The notes beneath the pieces are model-generated. The model was not told the DNA's origin, ran no database searches, and saw only the letters and a program-made list of their open reading frames with translations. Of a stretch of 64,000 bases of DNA, positions 31,742 to 45,465 are shown piece after piece. The first letter of the stretch is position 1, and every line of letters begins with the position of its first letter. Source of the DNA: Odiellus spinosus (lineage: Eukaryota; Arthropoda; Arachnida; Opiliones; Phalangiidae); the NCBI GenBank assembly GCA_963920705.1, contig OY987232.1:8186200-8250199 (forward strand), given 5' to 3'. The translations under genes and the position numbers were made by a program.

Positions 31742-31929
31742 AATACACCATTTAGTCATTACTTGGGGCGCTATAGCGGCAAAGGGCGATTTTTCGCTTG
31801 GTAAAAATGACAGGGAAAAAAACATGCATGGGGTAATACGCTGGATACTATGCGCGCCTCTCCGAGAGAAACACTAGTAAGCGTTTCGAGCGCGGGCATG
31901 CGCACAGTGGAAGAGCAAAATGGTGTATT
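31742..31929. mobile_element. Possible 188-bp MITE
   Basis: Inverted 12-bp ends AATACACCATTT and AAATGGTGTATT bound a GC-richer interior with GCGCGCCTCTCCGAGAG. The flanking duplication is unclear. Confidence 0.5.
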
Positions 31930-33515
31930 ATTGTCATTAACGTGACTTCCACATATTAATTTTTTAGGGTTAAGCCATAAAGATTCCGTTTAGTAAAAAT
32001 AATTTAAATTTTTAAGTCACCATCGTTAATAAACTTAATGTGAAATATTACAACGTTTAATTTGTGAAAATAAATTAAGACGAGTTTCCCTCAACATGTT
32101 ATTTAATGTTAAGCGGCTTTTAATATAATTTAGATGTTATTTAACTATCTAAATACTTTGAAAAAATATCTTAATCATTCGGTGGATTATATTATAATCT
32201 AGCAAAAATGATGGCAGGCTTTAAAATATATCAATATAATAATAATGCGCCTATTATTAATAATACACTCAATAATAAAACATGTAACAATAAATTCTAT
32301 ATATCTGCTCTAAACACTCGGGAAACAACGTATAAAAACTTCTTAAGCGTTAGCAACTGACACGGTTACGTTATTGACCGACACGGATACAAAAAGAAAT
32401 TTATATGGTAAATTAAATGAAAACCTAACACGGTTGATACGAGTAATGTAAAACTCGAAATAATTTTTTTAATACTGATATTGACTGTAAAGCGTCACGC
32501 GAACTAATTCCTAATTTGAATAAATAAAACTTTGTTCAAGCTGCAGTTTTTGAAATTGACTTGGAATGTTCAGATAGTAGAGATCGCGTGCGTGGTCAGC
32601 TGTTTAAAAATATAATTATCGGTCGAAAAGGGACAATTTGTACGGGATTTAGGCAAAGTCCGATACCATGGAAATACGTTTTCCAAGCTAGGTCACCACT
32701 CGAATACGTAGACCCATTCAGAGAGCCTGGGGTAGACATTTTAGAACACGGGTGTATGATAGTTTCGAGTCCCAAACTGAATTAAGTAGTTCATAAGAAA
32801 CGAGTAGCCTAATAGCCACGGGCTCTAACGACAGGGGCTCGTCGCAGTGTCGTGGCCCAAAAAATTATCGATCGAAAAATTTTAAAATAGGAAACCGCGA
32901 CGCCAGCAATAAGAAGCGCGGCGAACTTAAACGCGAAAATTTAATTTTGAGTAATCGTAGGATCGCTTATACAAGAAAGCCAGCAAGGAACTATCGGGGT
33001 AATAGTTTTTAGGAAATTGAAATATTTTAAGGCGAACAAGACGATGCCGGGCTTACCGGAATTTGCGCCCGAGGATCAAGAATGTTCAGTGAGGATTGTA
33101 TGGGATGGTACGCTATAGCATAAGCCCTTTACTACCCAAATATATGACCGAGAACTTAGAAGGTGAACCCGCCATATATAAATAATCAACTCCCAATGTC
33201 AAGCCTCTAGACACCTTTGAAGATGTACAATGACCACCGTATGAAAAAAGTCGAGGGTTTTAAAGCCAAGTTAAAAGAGGGTGGGGCGATTGTTATTGCA
33301 ACTGTGCCAACACCCGAAAGGGCTTCGCGGTTATGAGGGATCTAATTCGTCAATACTTTGTCAACCAATCGCGTGCGGGTTGACGGGAGAGCGTCGCCAC
33401 TCCGAAGGAAGGTGTACATTCGCTGTCAATCTCATCCATTTCCTGATTATTACGTTGGACTTTAAATGACTCGGTGATGTTACGGCGTTCCTTTAAGCCC
33501 CCTCCCCCAAGGTCT
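31930..33515. other. Low-repeat stretch, no gene supported
   Basis: About 1.6 kb with no match to the repeat families seen elsewhere in the window. The + frame at 32561-32785 (74 residues) and the one at 33281-33469 have no recognisable motif. It might hold unique host sequence or regulatory DNA. Confidence 0.35.
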
Positions 33516-33760
33516 GAAGAGACTCGGAAATAAGTAAAGTTTGAAATGAAAACGAATATAGGGCGTATATTTCTCGAAAATTCTCATTCGCTTCGTCTCT
33601 AGCGGATCTTGCTATCAAACTGATTTTAAAACGAATTGATCCGTTTAAGCACCTCGACTCCCCGAAGGGACTTAGTTGGAAACAAGTAAAGTTTGAAACG
33701 AATATAACGGGCGTATATTTCGCAAAAATTCTCCTTCGTTTCGTCTCTAATGGCTCTCGT
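33516..33760. repeat. Direct duplication, about 90 bp, spaced 155 bp
   Basis: 33516-33612 and 33671-33760 share AAGTAAAGTTTGAAA, GGGCGTATATTTC and TTCGTCTCTA. A 137-residue - frame (33493-33906) reads through both copies and so contains an internal peptide repeat; no family recognised. Confidence 0.65.
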
Positions 33761-36365
33761 AAAACATCATCAACGATACTTTTGAATCCAAATGACTCGA
33801 TTCTTCTTGTCGTTTCAAATACCCGGAGGCTCGAAATTAATGTTATTTTATAGGACAGTTTCAATCTCGGAATTAATCTCTCTTCCCATTGAAAAACTGG
33901 TTTCATAACAACACTTCGCGCTTCTTCTAAGGTTGTAACTTGACTGGTAATAGGAATCGCGTCGAGGGCGAGCCTCCCAATTTCCCGAATCTTATAATCA
34001 GAAATCGAAATTACGAATTTTTGGATTCATCCGATTAATTCGACGAATTTTCACTCGACTGGAATTTGGGTTCGACGCTTTTCACTCTAAGCGTTGCTAC
34101 CTAAGCCTCAATAGCGAGAGACGAAAACTGGCGATTGGCGGGAGCCCCTTACGGACCCAGAAGGCTTGTCTGCCGTTGGTTGAAAAGTAGGCGGAATTTA
34201 CTACGGTTGACCCGTGAAATTGTCCAATTTGACCCCGTTTAATATTGTTTTGAAGCCTGTCGAGTGGCGAAAGGGGTTTCCGCAGATTCGGGCTTCGGTT
34301 TTCCAACTCGCGGTATACACACGACCTTGATTTTTCTTAGTACCGCGATAGAGCCATTGTTTGCCCGTAGACAACAGATCGACAGCCGTTTCTCGTTTCT
34401 CGATCATCCGTTAGCCGCTAGAATTCCAAAAATAAATCAACGAGAGGGTTTCCCTTTAAAATATTTTGAAACGAACATGACGATCTTCAATCGTCATTAA
34501 AACTATTCGCGTTTATGTTGTAGATACAGAAAGCGATCTATCCGTTACCGTGGAAACCAAAAATGACAATTTTACTCTATGTTAAAATACGTGTCATTTC
34601 GAGAATCGGTTTAAAAGTGAATCGCCGTAAATTGTGGCGAGCTCTGGTTCTAATGCGTTTATTGTTAAGCGACCGGATATATAATTGGGTGATCTTATAC
34701 GATTAATAAATGTCGTATGAATTCCGAGCGCTAATTTTCACAATGGTAATTAATTTAATAATTAATGTAATTGGAATTCGAGCAGGAATGGCTGCATTTA
34801 GATTTTTTTCACGGTTTCCTTCAATTTCTATTCGCTACCCTTTAGTTGTCTCGTCGTCCTTAGAAACAATATCGAAAACACGAGGAGAACTTGAAAGAAA
34901 GTCGCGTCTGAGGAATTGGATTTCTAACTTAATCTCTTTGCGGGGGTTCTAATTAAGCGTGACGTATTACAAGTACAAGATTCATTTCCGCCGGAATCTT
35001 GACGTCACAACATGGAAATCGCTTACAATTCGACCAATCCGTATAATTTTACTTTCGCCGTTCGAAAAGTAAGAAGGGAACCCGAGTATGTACTTATTGA
35101 AGGGAGTGAAAGGTTACGTGATTAGCCAAAGTAATAAACGATGGAGGGCACCACTGCGAAATTTTGAAGTCCGTGAATTTTTGGGGTCTAGAAATGTGTC
35201 GACTATGAGTCGCCCTCTACGACAAATATTTATTTTGTTGTAAATTAACTCTAAATAAATTAGTTAAGTTTAATATAACTAAGAGGTATTTTAATAATTA
35301 TTTGGGCACTATTGCAAAAGAAAATAAAGTTAAGATTTATAATATTTGTTGCAGTCACGTGGTGAACTTTCAAAATATTTTTTTTAGCGTACGTCACTGG
35401 GGCATTTCCATGTCACAGCAGCACAAAAGAATTTTTTTAAACCTCTCCTTTCTTGTCCTTGGAATTCATTACGTTTATTTGATGTAACGCATACAAAGCT
35501 TGAGAACGTTATATTATTATGGTTCGGTCTACCGCCTACTTCATTTTACTTCCAATCATACCTTACTTCATCAAATTTAACTAAACAAACTTTATTTCCA
35601 AGATTGGGGTCGTAAGTGGGAGATGACAAATACTACTTATATCTCTATGATTCTTATCATTGTATATCAATCCGCATCAGCATTTGAAGTGAAGTATACT
35701 CACAAAGAAAATGAAAAGGTTAAGTTCAACTCATAATCTTGGAAAGGTAAAAAATTGAAAAACCATTTCGAGGAGTGACAAGGTTACTCATCTACTCTTG
35801 TACATTAGAAAGCCATCCTTAATTTTCAGCGGCCTCATATTATTGCGAGATGTAATACGCGTGTATCCCTCCTTAGTATCATTCCACGTTAGGGAAATGA
35901 AAGATGATTTTTACTAAAGATGGTTCCATTCTAAATTTTCAACTTGTAAAATCAAGCTTTCTTGTACGGGGAGTCTATTGTATAAAGCAACCTTGTTTAG
36001 ATGAAGGTTTAAGGCAAGTTTTCATTCTGACATTGCTTCGTGCATATACTCGTGCATTCAATAGATATTACTATAAAATTGGAAATCCTATACTTCTCCT
36101 CAGCCTTGGAACCGATAAAAATTGCTATAAATAGAATCTGTTTCTGGAGGAGATATACCCTGGTTTGAGGGTTGCAACTAAGTTATTTTATATTATCATA
36201 TGCAATGGTTAGTATAGGAAGGCTGAGCGTGGCGACAGCTTCCTGCTGTTTCAAGAGTAAAAATTTATTCATTAGGCGGTCGTGTAACATTTGGTATCTA
36301 TAAATTGAGATTTTATTTGCCACTTTTAATATAATATTACTTATTATAAATTAAAAGACGGATAA
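33761..36365. other. Low-repeat stretch, no gene supported
   Basis: No long frame, tandem repeat or inverted pair. The + frames at 34264-34500, 34710-34952 and 35904-36134 are under 81 residues and lack motifs. Confidence 0.35.
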
Positions 36366-36367
36366 TT

Positions 36368-36730
36368 CATGTCAGTTATTATAACTTCCGACAATCTGGG
36401 AGCACGGCAGTGCCCCCGCCAATTCTTCAACAGCCGTACCATCCTTTTCACGAAGCCATTCAGGGCATTTTGGACCCCCCGATATCTTCGTTGTGGTTAA
36501 TGCCTGAAGGCTGAATTTTTAGTTACGAAGACTATATACTACAATTAGCTATTATACCAAATTTGGTGGTATTTCTATGTCTAGTGTTCGAGATATCTCC
36601 AGTCGAATTTTGCATTTTTGTCACTCACTCACTCAGCGATCATCATAATTCTAGGGTACTTCTAGCAGACCTACCAACTTCTAATTTTGAATTCTGTTAG
36701 TGTTTATACCCTAAAAAAAGGAAAACTGAA
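36368..36730. repeat. Possible dispersed short element
   Basis: Contains GGGAGCACGGCAGTGCCCCC (an internal hairpin) and CACTCACTCACTCAGCGATC. From memory both words recur in dispersed repeats of several insects. No ends could be defined and no second copy is in this window. Confidence 0.35.
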
Positions 36731-36929
36731 ACATTCCGAAATTTCAGTCTCGTTGCCCCCATTTAGCCCAATTTAAAATGGGTATATAATATGATATGAA
36801 TGATGAAAAAGCAGTTTATATTCTTATTTATTAAAAAAGCCCCATCATGAAAAAAGTTTAAATTCTCTTTATTGGCTTAGTTCTATATATATCATTTAAA
36901 GCCACCCAGAGTATAATGCTTCAGTACCA

Positions 36930-37060
36930 TTGGGTCAATTCTCATTCGACCGAATCCCATTGGATCAATAGTCCCAATGGACCGACTGTTCCATTCGACC
37001 GCAAAACCCACACTTCTCCGGATTTATGATTCGGTCCAATAGGACAAGAATCTTTGCTGA
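36930..37060. repeat. ACCGAAT-type word track
   Basis: Words CATTCGACCGAATCCCATTG, CCAATGGACCGA and GATTCGGTCCAATAGGAC. Followed by a stretch related, in inverse orientation, to the end of segment C (CCCGGGAGCGCAAAGAT). Confidence 0.7.
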
Positions 37061-37198
37061 AATATACCCGATGGGATTTACCTAATTAAATTCCCGGGAG
37101 CGCAAAGATTAAATCTTTGAAAGCAAACGATTAAATGGACTTATAATAATTTAATGGTCAAGTAACATTTCGTAAAATATTAATGAACTGATGCTGAC

Positions 37199-37280
37199 AA
37201 AAAAAAAAAAAAAAAAAAAAAAAATTACTTAATGTAATTCTAATCAATTAAACAAACAAACAAACAAACAAAAAAAAAAT
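37199..37280. repeat. Poly-A and (AAAC)n microsatellite
   Basis: A run of about 26 A at 37199-37225, then (AAAC) repeats at about 37250-37272. Confidence 0.9.
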
Positions 37281-37534
37281 ATATTTTTAAATCAACGAAA
37301 TTCAACTTTATAAAGCGAACTGTTGATTTTAATTAATATTTTTAAGTCATATTCATGAGATTACAATATTTACGCCGCTGTTTTAGGGTATCTTCTAGAT
37401 ACAATTTATAAAGAGATACCTTCTGGAAAGAAGTTATTTTTAAACAATATAAACTGTTAAGACACTACTAGAAATATAAAAACTCGATAAAGTCTTATAA
37501 GATATTGGTGATTAATTATTAAATTTACGAAATG

Positions 37535-37650
37535 GCGCGTGAACCTACAGAGATGTTTCTTAAGCCGGATGTACAGACTAACATGGGCGCGCCAACGGAA
37601 ACGCTTGAAAATAGGTCTGTGCGCATCCGGCTTTAGAAATAGCGCACCAA
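37535..37650. repeat. Imperfect hairpin element
   Basis: AAGCCGGATGTACAGAC near 37563 pairs with GTCTGTGCGCATCCGGCTT near 37633 across a loop with GGGCGCGCC. Confidence 0.55.
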
Positions 37651-38324
37651 CATTAATTTTCTTCACATGCCATTTTTACGTGGAGTGATGACGTCATCAC
37701 TACACATTATAGAAAGATAGCTCGAATTACAGATGTAGTTGGGGAAGGAACGTAGCTTTGAGCGCGTTAATTCCCCTTCGTGTCACTCCTAAAAAAGGGC
37801 AAATTTTTGGTGTTTACGACACCCATGATTTCGTCGACAGTTGAGTTTTCTCTCTCTCTCTGGCTGGAGTCCCTGGAGCCATCTGGAGCGAAGACTCCTT
37901 TCTCGACGATTTATTTTTTGATTTAATTTTGCGCGGGTAAAAATCATTAACATTTTTTACGTGGTTACCTAATACTCGATTGACCATCACTCCACGTTTA
38001 TCCAGACTGTCTGGATACCTCTTGTTATATGCTATTTCAATGCCATCAGTAACTAACTTTTCTAAGTTTCTTTGAAACTGATTTAGGCTAAACGAGACTA
38101 GTTCGAAACTATAGCAATTAACTAAAAATTACCACGAAGCCATTCGTGAGTTGGATAAGCTTCACGAGTTTTATAAGCTTTACGAGTTTTATAACACTCC
38201 AAATCGTTCAAAAATAACTTGTTATAAAATAACGATGGTTATGAAATAATGAGGAAAAAATATTTAAAATGTACGACCAGCACAAATTTAGTAAAACGTA
38301 CTTGAAATTCTTAAATTTCTTTAG

Positions 38325-38410
38325 AGTTCCTAGCCCAGCCCACCCTAACCCAACCCAACCCACCCTACCCTACCCAACCCAACCTAGCCTAACCCAGCCC
38401 AACCTATTTG
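38325..38410. repeat. CCNAACC-rich tract
   Basis: Degenerate CCTAACCCAACCCAACC words, the complement of the GGTTNGG tracts at 20.7 and 41.9 kb. Not a regular TTAGG telomere array. Confidence 0.75.
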
Positions 38411-38689
38411 ATTTTAACACGGTTATGGACTCATTAGGATGAGGGAGTTCAGAAAAATACTTATAAAAATCTACGAGCAGCAGAAATTTGATAAAACGTA
38501 TTTGTAATTTTCAAATCTACATATATACAATACACATATATAATACAATAGTTCCTTACCTAAACCAACCTATGGGGTTTTAACACGGGTGTTTGAAAGT
38601 TTAATTTAAAATTTCTCCCATTTCTGATGGTCGTAGATTCTTTTAAGTATTTTTTCTGAACTCACCAGGTCCTAGTAAGAGTCTACCCC

Positions 38690-38900
38690 CATTTGACAAA
38701 ATTTCATCTCCTCCAATCTCATTTCACCTAATTCCCATTTCGCCATATTCCCATTTCCCCCAGTCACATATCGCCCAATTCCCATTTGGCCTAATCCTAT
38801 TTCACCCAATCCCATATAACTCAATTCCCATTTCGCCTAATTTTCATCTCGGCAAATCAGATTTCGATTAATTTCAATTTTGCCCAATTCTTATTTCGCC
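38690..38900. repeat. CCCATTTCGCC-type word track
   Basis: Repeated CCCATTTCGCC(C)AATTC words in roughly 20-bp steps. Related tracks lie at 20460-20560, 20990-21075, 41660-41730 and 42120-42210. Confidence 0.75.
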
Positions 38901-39019
38901 AAATCCAGCCCCAAGGTGAATGCCTTCGCGAGCAATATCCTCTTGATCGGTTCCTTTCGGCCCCTTTAATCATTTCTGCACGCACTTCTTGATGTATCTA
39001 AAGAACAATTTAATTTATT

Positions 39020-39285
39020 AGTTTTGGTAACCTAACCCGACCCAACCTACCTGAACTCAACCCAACTCAACCTAACCCCGCCTACCCCAACACAACCCAA
39101 CCTAACCCAGCCTACCCCAATCCAATCTAAAGAACAATTTACTTTATTAGTATTGATAACCTAACCCAACCCAACCTAACTTAGCCCGACCCAACCTACC
39201 CTACCCTAAACCAACCCAACCCAACAAATTTACTTTATTAGTTTTGATAACCTAACCCAACCCATCCCATCCCACCCAAATACGA
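39020..39285. repeat. CCNAACC-rich tract with AATTTACTTTATTAG spacers
   Basis: Three units of about 100 bp, each with AATTTACTTTATTAG, TTGATAACCTAACCC and a run of CCAACC words. Confidence 0.7.
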
Positions 39286-40425
39286 AAATCCGCAGTTGAT
39301 GTTTACATTTTCCCCATGTCCTTTTAAAGGTAAGGTTTGAGCTAATATTTTCCTTAGCTTAAAGCAATTCAAATACTTTCATAAATATAATCCAACTAAC
39401 AAAACCGTTTAAAAAGATAATAATTTTTTTATTTATACTGAAAAAGGTTTCTAACTACTAAAATCTACACGCCGCCATGAGGAACACTTAAAGGTTTAAA
39501 TTCCATCGCGTAAACAACTATATCCTAGCTTTAATCTATACTCGTAGAGATAACGATTCAGATTTGTGCTCGCTGAAATTTCAGCCTCACCCAGTTGGGA
39601 AACTGGAACCGCGGAGATGTAACATACACTGACCAATGAGAGAATCTTAGCAAAGGCTTACACTCAAAATACGCGAATGTTCGTAATTTTGCTGTCAGTA
39701 GTTTTTTCCATATTTAATCCATTTCTTAAGATGAGGAAATAATATCGTACCACCCTTTTGGCGCAATTTACACCCTTCTACAGAAAACTAAGCATTTTCG
39801 GGAGAAAAGTTTAGGCGTCCGTTAGACTTATACATTATTCTTTCGCCGTAAGGTGATGTCCTCCTGTGACAAAACAGGTAACGGCAGCCTACTACGCACT
39901 TTAGTTTTATTACTGAACGTGCCTAAATGGACCAATAAACATTTACAGAGGGAGTGTGACTATGACAGCCCACATGTTTCGTTAGTTAAAAGCTAATAGC
40001 TAATTATTTACTAATCTCGAATAAAAAATAATGATCGATCCAAACATTTTAAGCAGTAATGAATGGTTTAAGCCCAAGAAAATATTAGCTCAAACTTTAT
40101 CTTTAAACTTTTCAAATATTTTTCATCAATTTTTTGATGTTAATCAATAAATTCGAAATTTCCATACTCTTAAACCAACTTCGATAGGTTACAGTCATTG
40201 TGGTACAAATATAATGATGAATTATCACAATAGATGGCGTGCCTGCGCCTCACTCTTATCTCTCACTCTCGTACCTATCCAGTATTACACCGGTTGCTAC
40301 TAGGTTACCGCCTTTTTCTCTCTCGTCATAGCTAAGCCAATCAGAATAGAATCAGAATGGGAACTACGATAGGGACATCTTTTAACAGATCGGCGCGAAA
40401 AGAGTGTACCCCAATGACGCGCTGC
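39286..40425. other. Unassigned spacer
   Basis: No gene or repeat array supported over about 1.1 kb. Confidence 0.35.
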
Positions 40426-40429
40426 CCCT

Positions 40430-40620
40430 GCAAGTTCCTCTTCAATTTCGTCTATACTGGCAGCCGCAATCGAGAAATCTTTACATTTTTCCCATTGCCC
40501 TTTAAACCCAATTAAAATTAATTTTTTCATCATTTTTTATATTAATACCTCCGGCGGTGTTTTTCCATTGGAGCGAATCCCATTCGACCGAATTGGTAAG
40601 ATAAGAGATTCCGCCAAAAT
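40430..40620. repeat. Isolated monomer of the 100-bp repeat plus ACCGAAT words
   Basis: GGCAGCCGCAATCGAGAAATC ends, a TTTACATTTTTCCCATTGCC core and ATTAATACCTCCGGC form one monomer of the array at 50395-51215. It is followed at 40560-40620 by the ACCGAAT track. Confidence 0.8.
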
Positions 40621-41030
40621 ACAAAGTATCAGAAGCCGACGAAACCCTCCTTTGAAGTCTATTACTCCCGGGTCTTGTCTACCCCTCTCTGTATGGGCTA
40701 GTTTCAGAAAGCGCGATTCGTACGCCTACTAACGGTAGATATTTTCGGAGCGGGAGTTCGTCGAGCGAATATCTCTAGCAGCCTTGGAGTTCGTCAAAAA
40801 AACGTCGTCGTTTGTGGAGAGAGAGAATTCCAATTTTCCGTAGACAGGGGGCATAAAGTAGGACCCGTCCGATCTCGTAAAAACGTGAATTTTACCCATA
40901 CAGAGAGGCGCGCTATATGGAACATTAGAGTAGTAGACTTCAAAGGAGGGTTTCATATTGGTGATTTCTCACTAAAGGCAATCGTCTTTTAAAAAAGTAG
41001 TTACCTGGTTAAAATAAGAATAGCGCATTA
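40621..41030. other. Inverted pair around a short - frame
   Basis: TGAAACCCTCCTTTGAAGTC-like sequence near 40650 pairs with GACTTCAAAGGAGGGTTTCA at 40937-40956, and CTCTCTGTATGGG at 40686 pairs with CCCATACAGAGAG at 40898. This makes a foldback of about 310 bp (40648-40956). A 75-residue - frame lies within. Probably a small MITE. Confidence 0.6.
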
Positions 41031-42684
41031 TATTTATCCGAAAATTTCGAGTATTATAGTACATCAGGAGCAACCCATTAAATTGAGGTTAAACCTTAGA
41101 CAAACTAGTATTGGTATATGAATTAGTTCAGAAATATTGATGGTTTAAGAGTCATAGTGTTAAAATTAAAATAAATTTAGAGGCTTAGATCTCAGAGTCA
41201 CGATATCATAATTGACGTCTAAGCCTTTGCGGGATATATAATCGCCTAAAATGCGAGCTCTATTAACTTGTACAGGAGGCACGTTATTTCAGCCTTATCA
41301 AAAATTTTGAAAGTCTGCTCTCTCTATAAATATTAAAGGGGTACCAAACTCCTCTAACAAGTTATTTTTGAACGATTTAAACTGTTGTAAAATGCGTAAA
41401 AAGTATCAAAATTCACCAAAGGTTTCGCGGTAATTTTCAATTAATTATCAAAGCTGCAAATATTATATCATATAAAAATGGCCAATGAACAGAAATAACC
41501 CTTGTGGGTGCGTTATTTCGGGAAAATGACGATATTCAGACCCATCTCTATATAACAATGGATATGGACTAATTATGAACTGAGGAGTTTAAACGGTTTG
41601 TTCCCCCTTAGTCCAAAAACGTTGGCCAAATGGGGGCTTCATTGGCTAAAAATGATGGATTCCCAGTTCGCCCAGAACCAAAATTCCGCTTCCCATTTCA
41701 CCCAAAACACATTCGCCAATTCACCTTTGAACCAAAATATTCCTGCTGCATTTTTTAATTCTAAATAGATTACATTAAACGATAATTTAAAAGTTTTAGA
41801 ATTTTATTCATTCGAATGGATTCAATCGTCTAGAGGACAAATAGTCCTCGTAGTTCGCGGGAAAATTGGGTTCGGTCAAAGAAGGTTGCGTTAGGTTAGG
41901 TTAGATAAGGTTTGGTGGGATTCGGTTAAGTAAGGTTTGTTTATGTTATATTCGGTTTAGTGGGGTTCGGTTGAGCTGGGTTGGGTTCGGTTCGGTTAGG
42001 TTGGGCTGGGTTTGGTTAGGGTTATGATAGTAAAATAATACTGAAATACAATTATATATTTTTTGGAAACTGAATATAAAATGAGCGTTGAAAATGCCTT
42101 CCTTGAAAAAATTATCACATTGGGACGATTGGGTGTGGGCTAAGTGGGAAATGAGCCAGTTTGGATTGAGCCAATTGAGATTGGGCGAATTAGGAATTGG
42201 CCATATCGGGGTACAACCGTTTAAATCTACGACCAGCAGAAGAAACTTTCAAATCTCATAGGCTTGGAATAGGCTGGGACGGGTTTGTTTGGGTTGGGCT
42301 ACGTTGGCTTGTGTTAAGTTATGTTATGTTGGGTTGGAACTCTGTGTGATTTAATATAAAGTTTTGATAATTTCACATATCTGCTTGTCGAAAATTTTTT
42401 TTTCGGAACTCCCCCATACTAATTAGTCAAAGACTATTGTTATTTATTGGATATTTGAATATCGTCATCTATTTCTTACAAACATCTCTTTCAGTTCCCA
42501 CGCTCTTCAAGAAATTGACTCGTTTTTAAAAAATATTCTTAATTTTCTTTGAGACTAGTTTTGTAATTTCAATAATTAGCCTCAAATATCTTTTAAGACT
42601 TTGGGAAATTTTAATATTTTTAGTCTTGTTTTACCAGTCCAATTAAAATAAATTGTTTCCACAGGCTATATAGTATCCCTTTTT
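41031..42684. repeat. Segmental duplicate C, copy 2, left part
   Basis: Collinear with 19757-21440, including GGTTNGG tracts (41870-42020, 42270-42345) and CCCATTTC words. It stops at 42684, where the family A block begins, and resumes at 48690. Confidence 0.88.
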
Positions 42685-42685
42685 A

Positions 42686-44380
42686 CCTCCCCGACTGAAA
42701 TTTAGTTCAGGGGGAGGTTTTACATTGGTCGTGTCTGTGTGTGCGTCTGGTATGTGTGTCACTTCCACAATATTATGAAGCACAATATTAATTTGTATTA
42801 TAAATAAAAAATATCGAAATGGTTAAACTTAATCTCATTAAAAATAAAGTCGAAAAATCAATTTAAAATTCGAGATAGTTTAGAAGATATTTAAGAAATT
42901 GACCAAATATTTAAAGAAATGTGACCGTTTAATACCAATTTGAGTTGGCAGTACGCGCTAAACTGTTTTCCATATATCATTTAGTCCAAAAAACCAAGGT
43001 GTAACGGGCAGTATGGGCTTAGTCCTGCTGCAAACTTGGGGTGGATTGAATAATCTAAATAAAAGTGCGTGTACACGGGTATCCAAGATTCCACTGTCCA
43101 CTGAATTCGAATTAATACAGACAAAGGTACTTTGACAAAATTTTATAAGACTTCTTTCGGTACGAGAGTATCTCTAGTTAAACACAGATTTAAATAATGA
43201 AATATTTATTAAGTATATGAAGTAATTGAAAGTAAGGTGCCTGAATTGTTTTTAAAAGGGTGAAATCATAAGCTTAGCCGATTTTTTTTTAATTGCTTCA
43301 AAATGATAAACAGAAACTTTATTTCTTAAACAGTAGAATGATAAGGAATATCCATTGAATTCGAGTTAATAGAGAGAAAGTATAGTTTATTGTTTACGAG
43401 TGCTTCTCTTGGTTAAACAAAGGTTTATATAATGAAAGATTGATAAGGTATATGAAGTAATAGAGAGAAAGGTGGCTGAATGGGTTACGAAAAGGTTAAA
43501 ACATAAACCTAGCGAGCTTTATGAAGTGGTTCTAAATTGATGAACAAAAATTTAATTTATTAAACAGTAGATAAGCTCTTTTTAATGGTATTTTTTATCG
43601 ATAACTGAAAACTGCATTCACTGGGTTCTTCTACTCGGGTAGCTCTCTTTAGCCCTTAAATTTTGACTATTATATTATATCATGAGTATCCCATTAAATT
43701 CACCTTAATTAAAAAGTAGGCAAGATTTTCTTATCATTTGATTTTTTATCTATAATAATATATCTCTTCTCGGCCTATATAAACGAGATTTACAGATTCG
43801 GTACTCATAGATACGCTGCTCCAATGGGTGGTTTATGTTAGCGTGTATAATTGTGGCGAACCCTCTTGCTTGCGCGATGGTGTCGTCTTCGATTATGTCG
43901 GCAATCGTTTCTCGCCTATGTTTCGGTGATAAGAGGCCTCTTTCTCACGATCTGTTGGGTAGAGTACTCGAATAAACCGAGGCGATTGAATTTAAATCGC
44001 ATTACTTAGAAATGTGGCTAATTTTATGTTTTTAAGAATATTATACAATGAAAGGTCTAGGGATTAAATATCTTTTGTGTGTTAAATGAGTGTTCAGCAC
44101 GCACCGATGTTCAAGGGAAGGTAGTGTAAGCTTAGGCTTGCTGCAAACTCAATGTGGTTTGGATCATCTATGTACAATTCTACTACTATACTCTAGTTGA
44201 TAGATCGATTATATTTGGAGTATTTAAATATAACCAGTTCAAGCGGAATTGGAGTATAAAATTTAAAGCTGAGGCGGATTGATACTTAACGTTAGAAATC
44301 ATAAGAAAAATGATAGTCATGCAAACTCTCTTTGAAGTATAGTAGGTTTCTTGTGTTTAAAAACCAACAATGATGTAGAT
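42686..44380 (+). mobile_element. Family A repeat, copy 3 (hairpin end plus B units)
   Basis: Hairpin at 42686-42717, shortened GT tract, then a jump to the inner part of family A (GAAATGTGACCGTTTAATAC near 42918) and the family B run (43090-44080). The CACGTGA block is missing. Ends in a region shared with copy 1 (AGTAGGTTTC near 44343). Confidence 0.8.
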
Positions 44381-44384
44381 GCTA

Positions 44385-44560
44385 TTTTTACCTTTAGAAA
44401 ATTGACGGATCGTGTAAAGCACAACTTTTTTATCATGTATTAAGCCGATTCAATTCCCTCCTCTCAAATAATATTTAATAGAAAACATTTTTTGCCCGAA
44501 GCGGGGAAATTCTTGATTAGCAGAAGTATGATTTTAAATTGAAAAAAATCTGAGAATGGC
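44385..44560. repeat. Fragment of family F element
   Basis: Matches 25540-25685 (ATTCCCTCCTCTCAAATAAT, TTTAATAGAAAACATTTT) and ends in the middle of the F right arm. Confidence 0.75.
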
Positions 44561-45465
44561 GAAATCTGATTGGTGTCCGGTGTCGAAGGCTCCAATTTTG
44601 CCGCTCGGCCGAGATGCCGCTGAATAGGAATAAGGCTAATTTCCTTTTTTCAATTTCTAGCGTGTTTGCGATACTGCCTAAAGCTAAAAACAATGACACT
44701 TCGCAAATGAGTTCGATTTCTTGCGCAATTGCGAACTTTACGAATGTGTTTCGCGTGAAAATGTCGCGTGTACCTAAGGGTATAATTCACAAGAAACGCT
44801 GGATTTGCAGCAAATCCTTCATAAGTGTTTGCAATTTCTCACGCAAAACGCCAATAAATGTGTAAGACTTAAAGCGACTTCCTTGCCTCGATCTGTGTAT
44901 TAGTATGCGTTACAGTTGCCTAGTCTGATTCGATATGTCATAAATTCGCGCCAGACCTTTATTTTGACGTTTAATTTCGATCAGTTCAAGGGGAATTGGT
45001 ATAGAAGATTTAAAGCTGAGGAGGATTGACACAAAATGATAAACCTATTAAGAAACAAGTTGGGAAACCAAAATTTAACCTCCCCGACCGACGACGTTAA
45101 GGTAACATAACATAACCTAACCCTACCTAAAACAAAAGATGAAAAGAAATGTAGAGTATTGAAAGAGTAGAAGAAACAGCGTGCATTTGAATTACACTTC
45201 TCTATTTCCCATCTAGATTACGGAGTATAAGTATTTTCCCTTAACCTCAAGGATTCAGACAATGCAAAAGAGTGTCCTGCGTTACCCATAATTATATGCG
45301 GCAGGTCATAGACTTTTTAATGAAATGTCCTGCGTTACCCATAATTATATGCGGCAAGGGGTAGATTTCTTGATAGACACACACGAATTGAAATGTTTAT
45401 TTTCAAAGTAGTTATGTAAAATACAAGTTCATTTAATATAAATTAACACTTGAGCATAGGCTGTA

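Noticed and set aside
33493-33906. 137-residue - frame as a host gene
   Set aside because: It reads through an imperfect direct duplication and has no recognisable domain; kept only as a note in the repeat feature.
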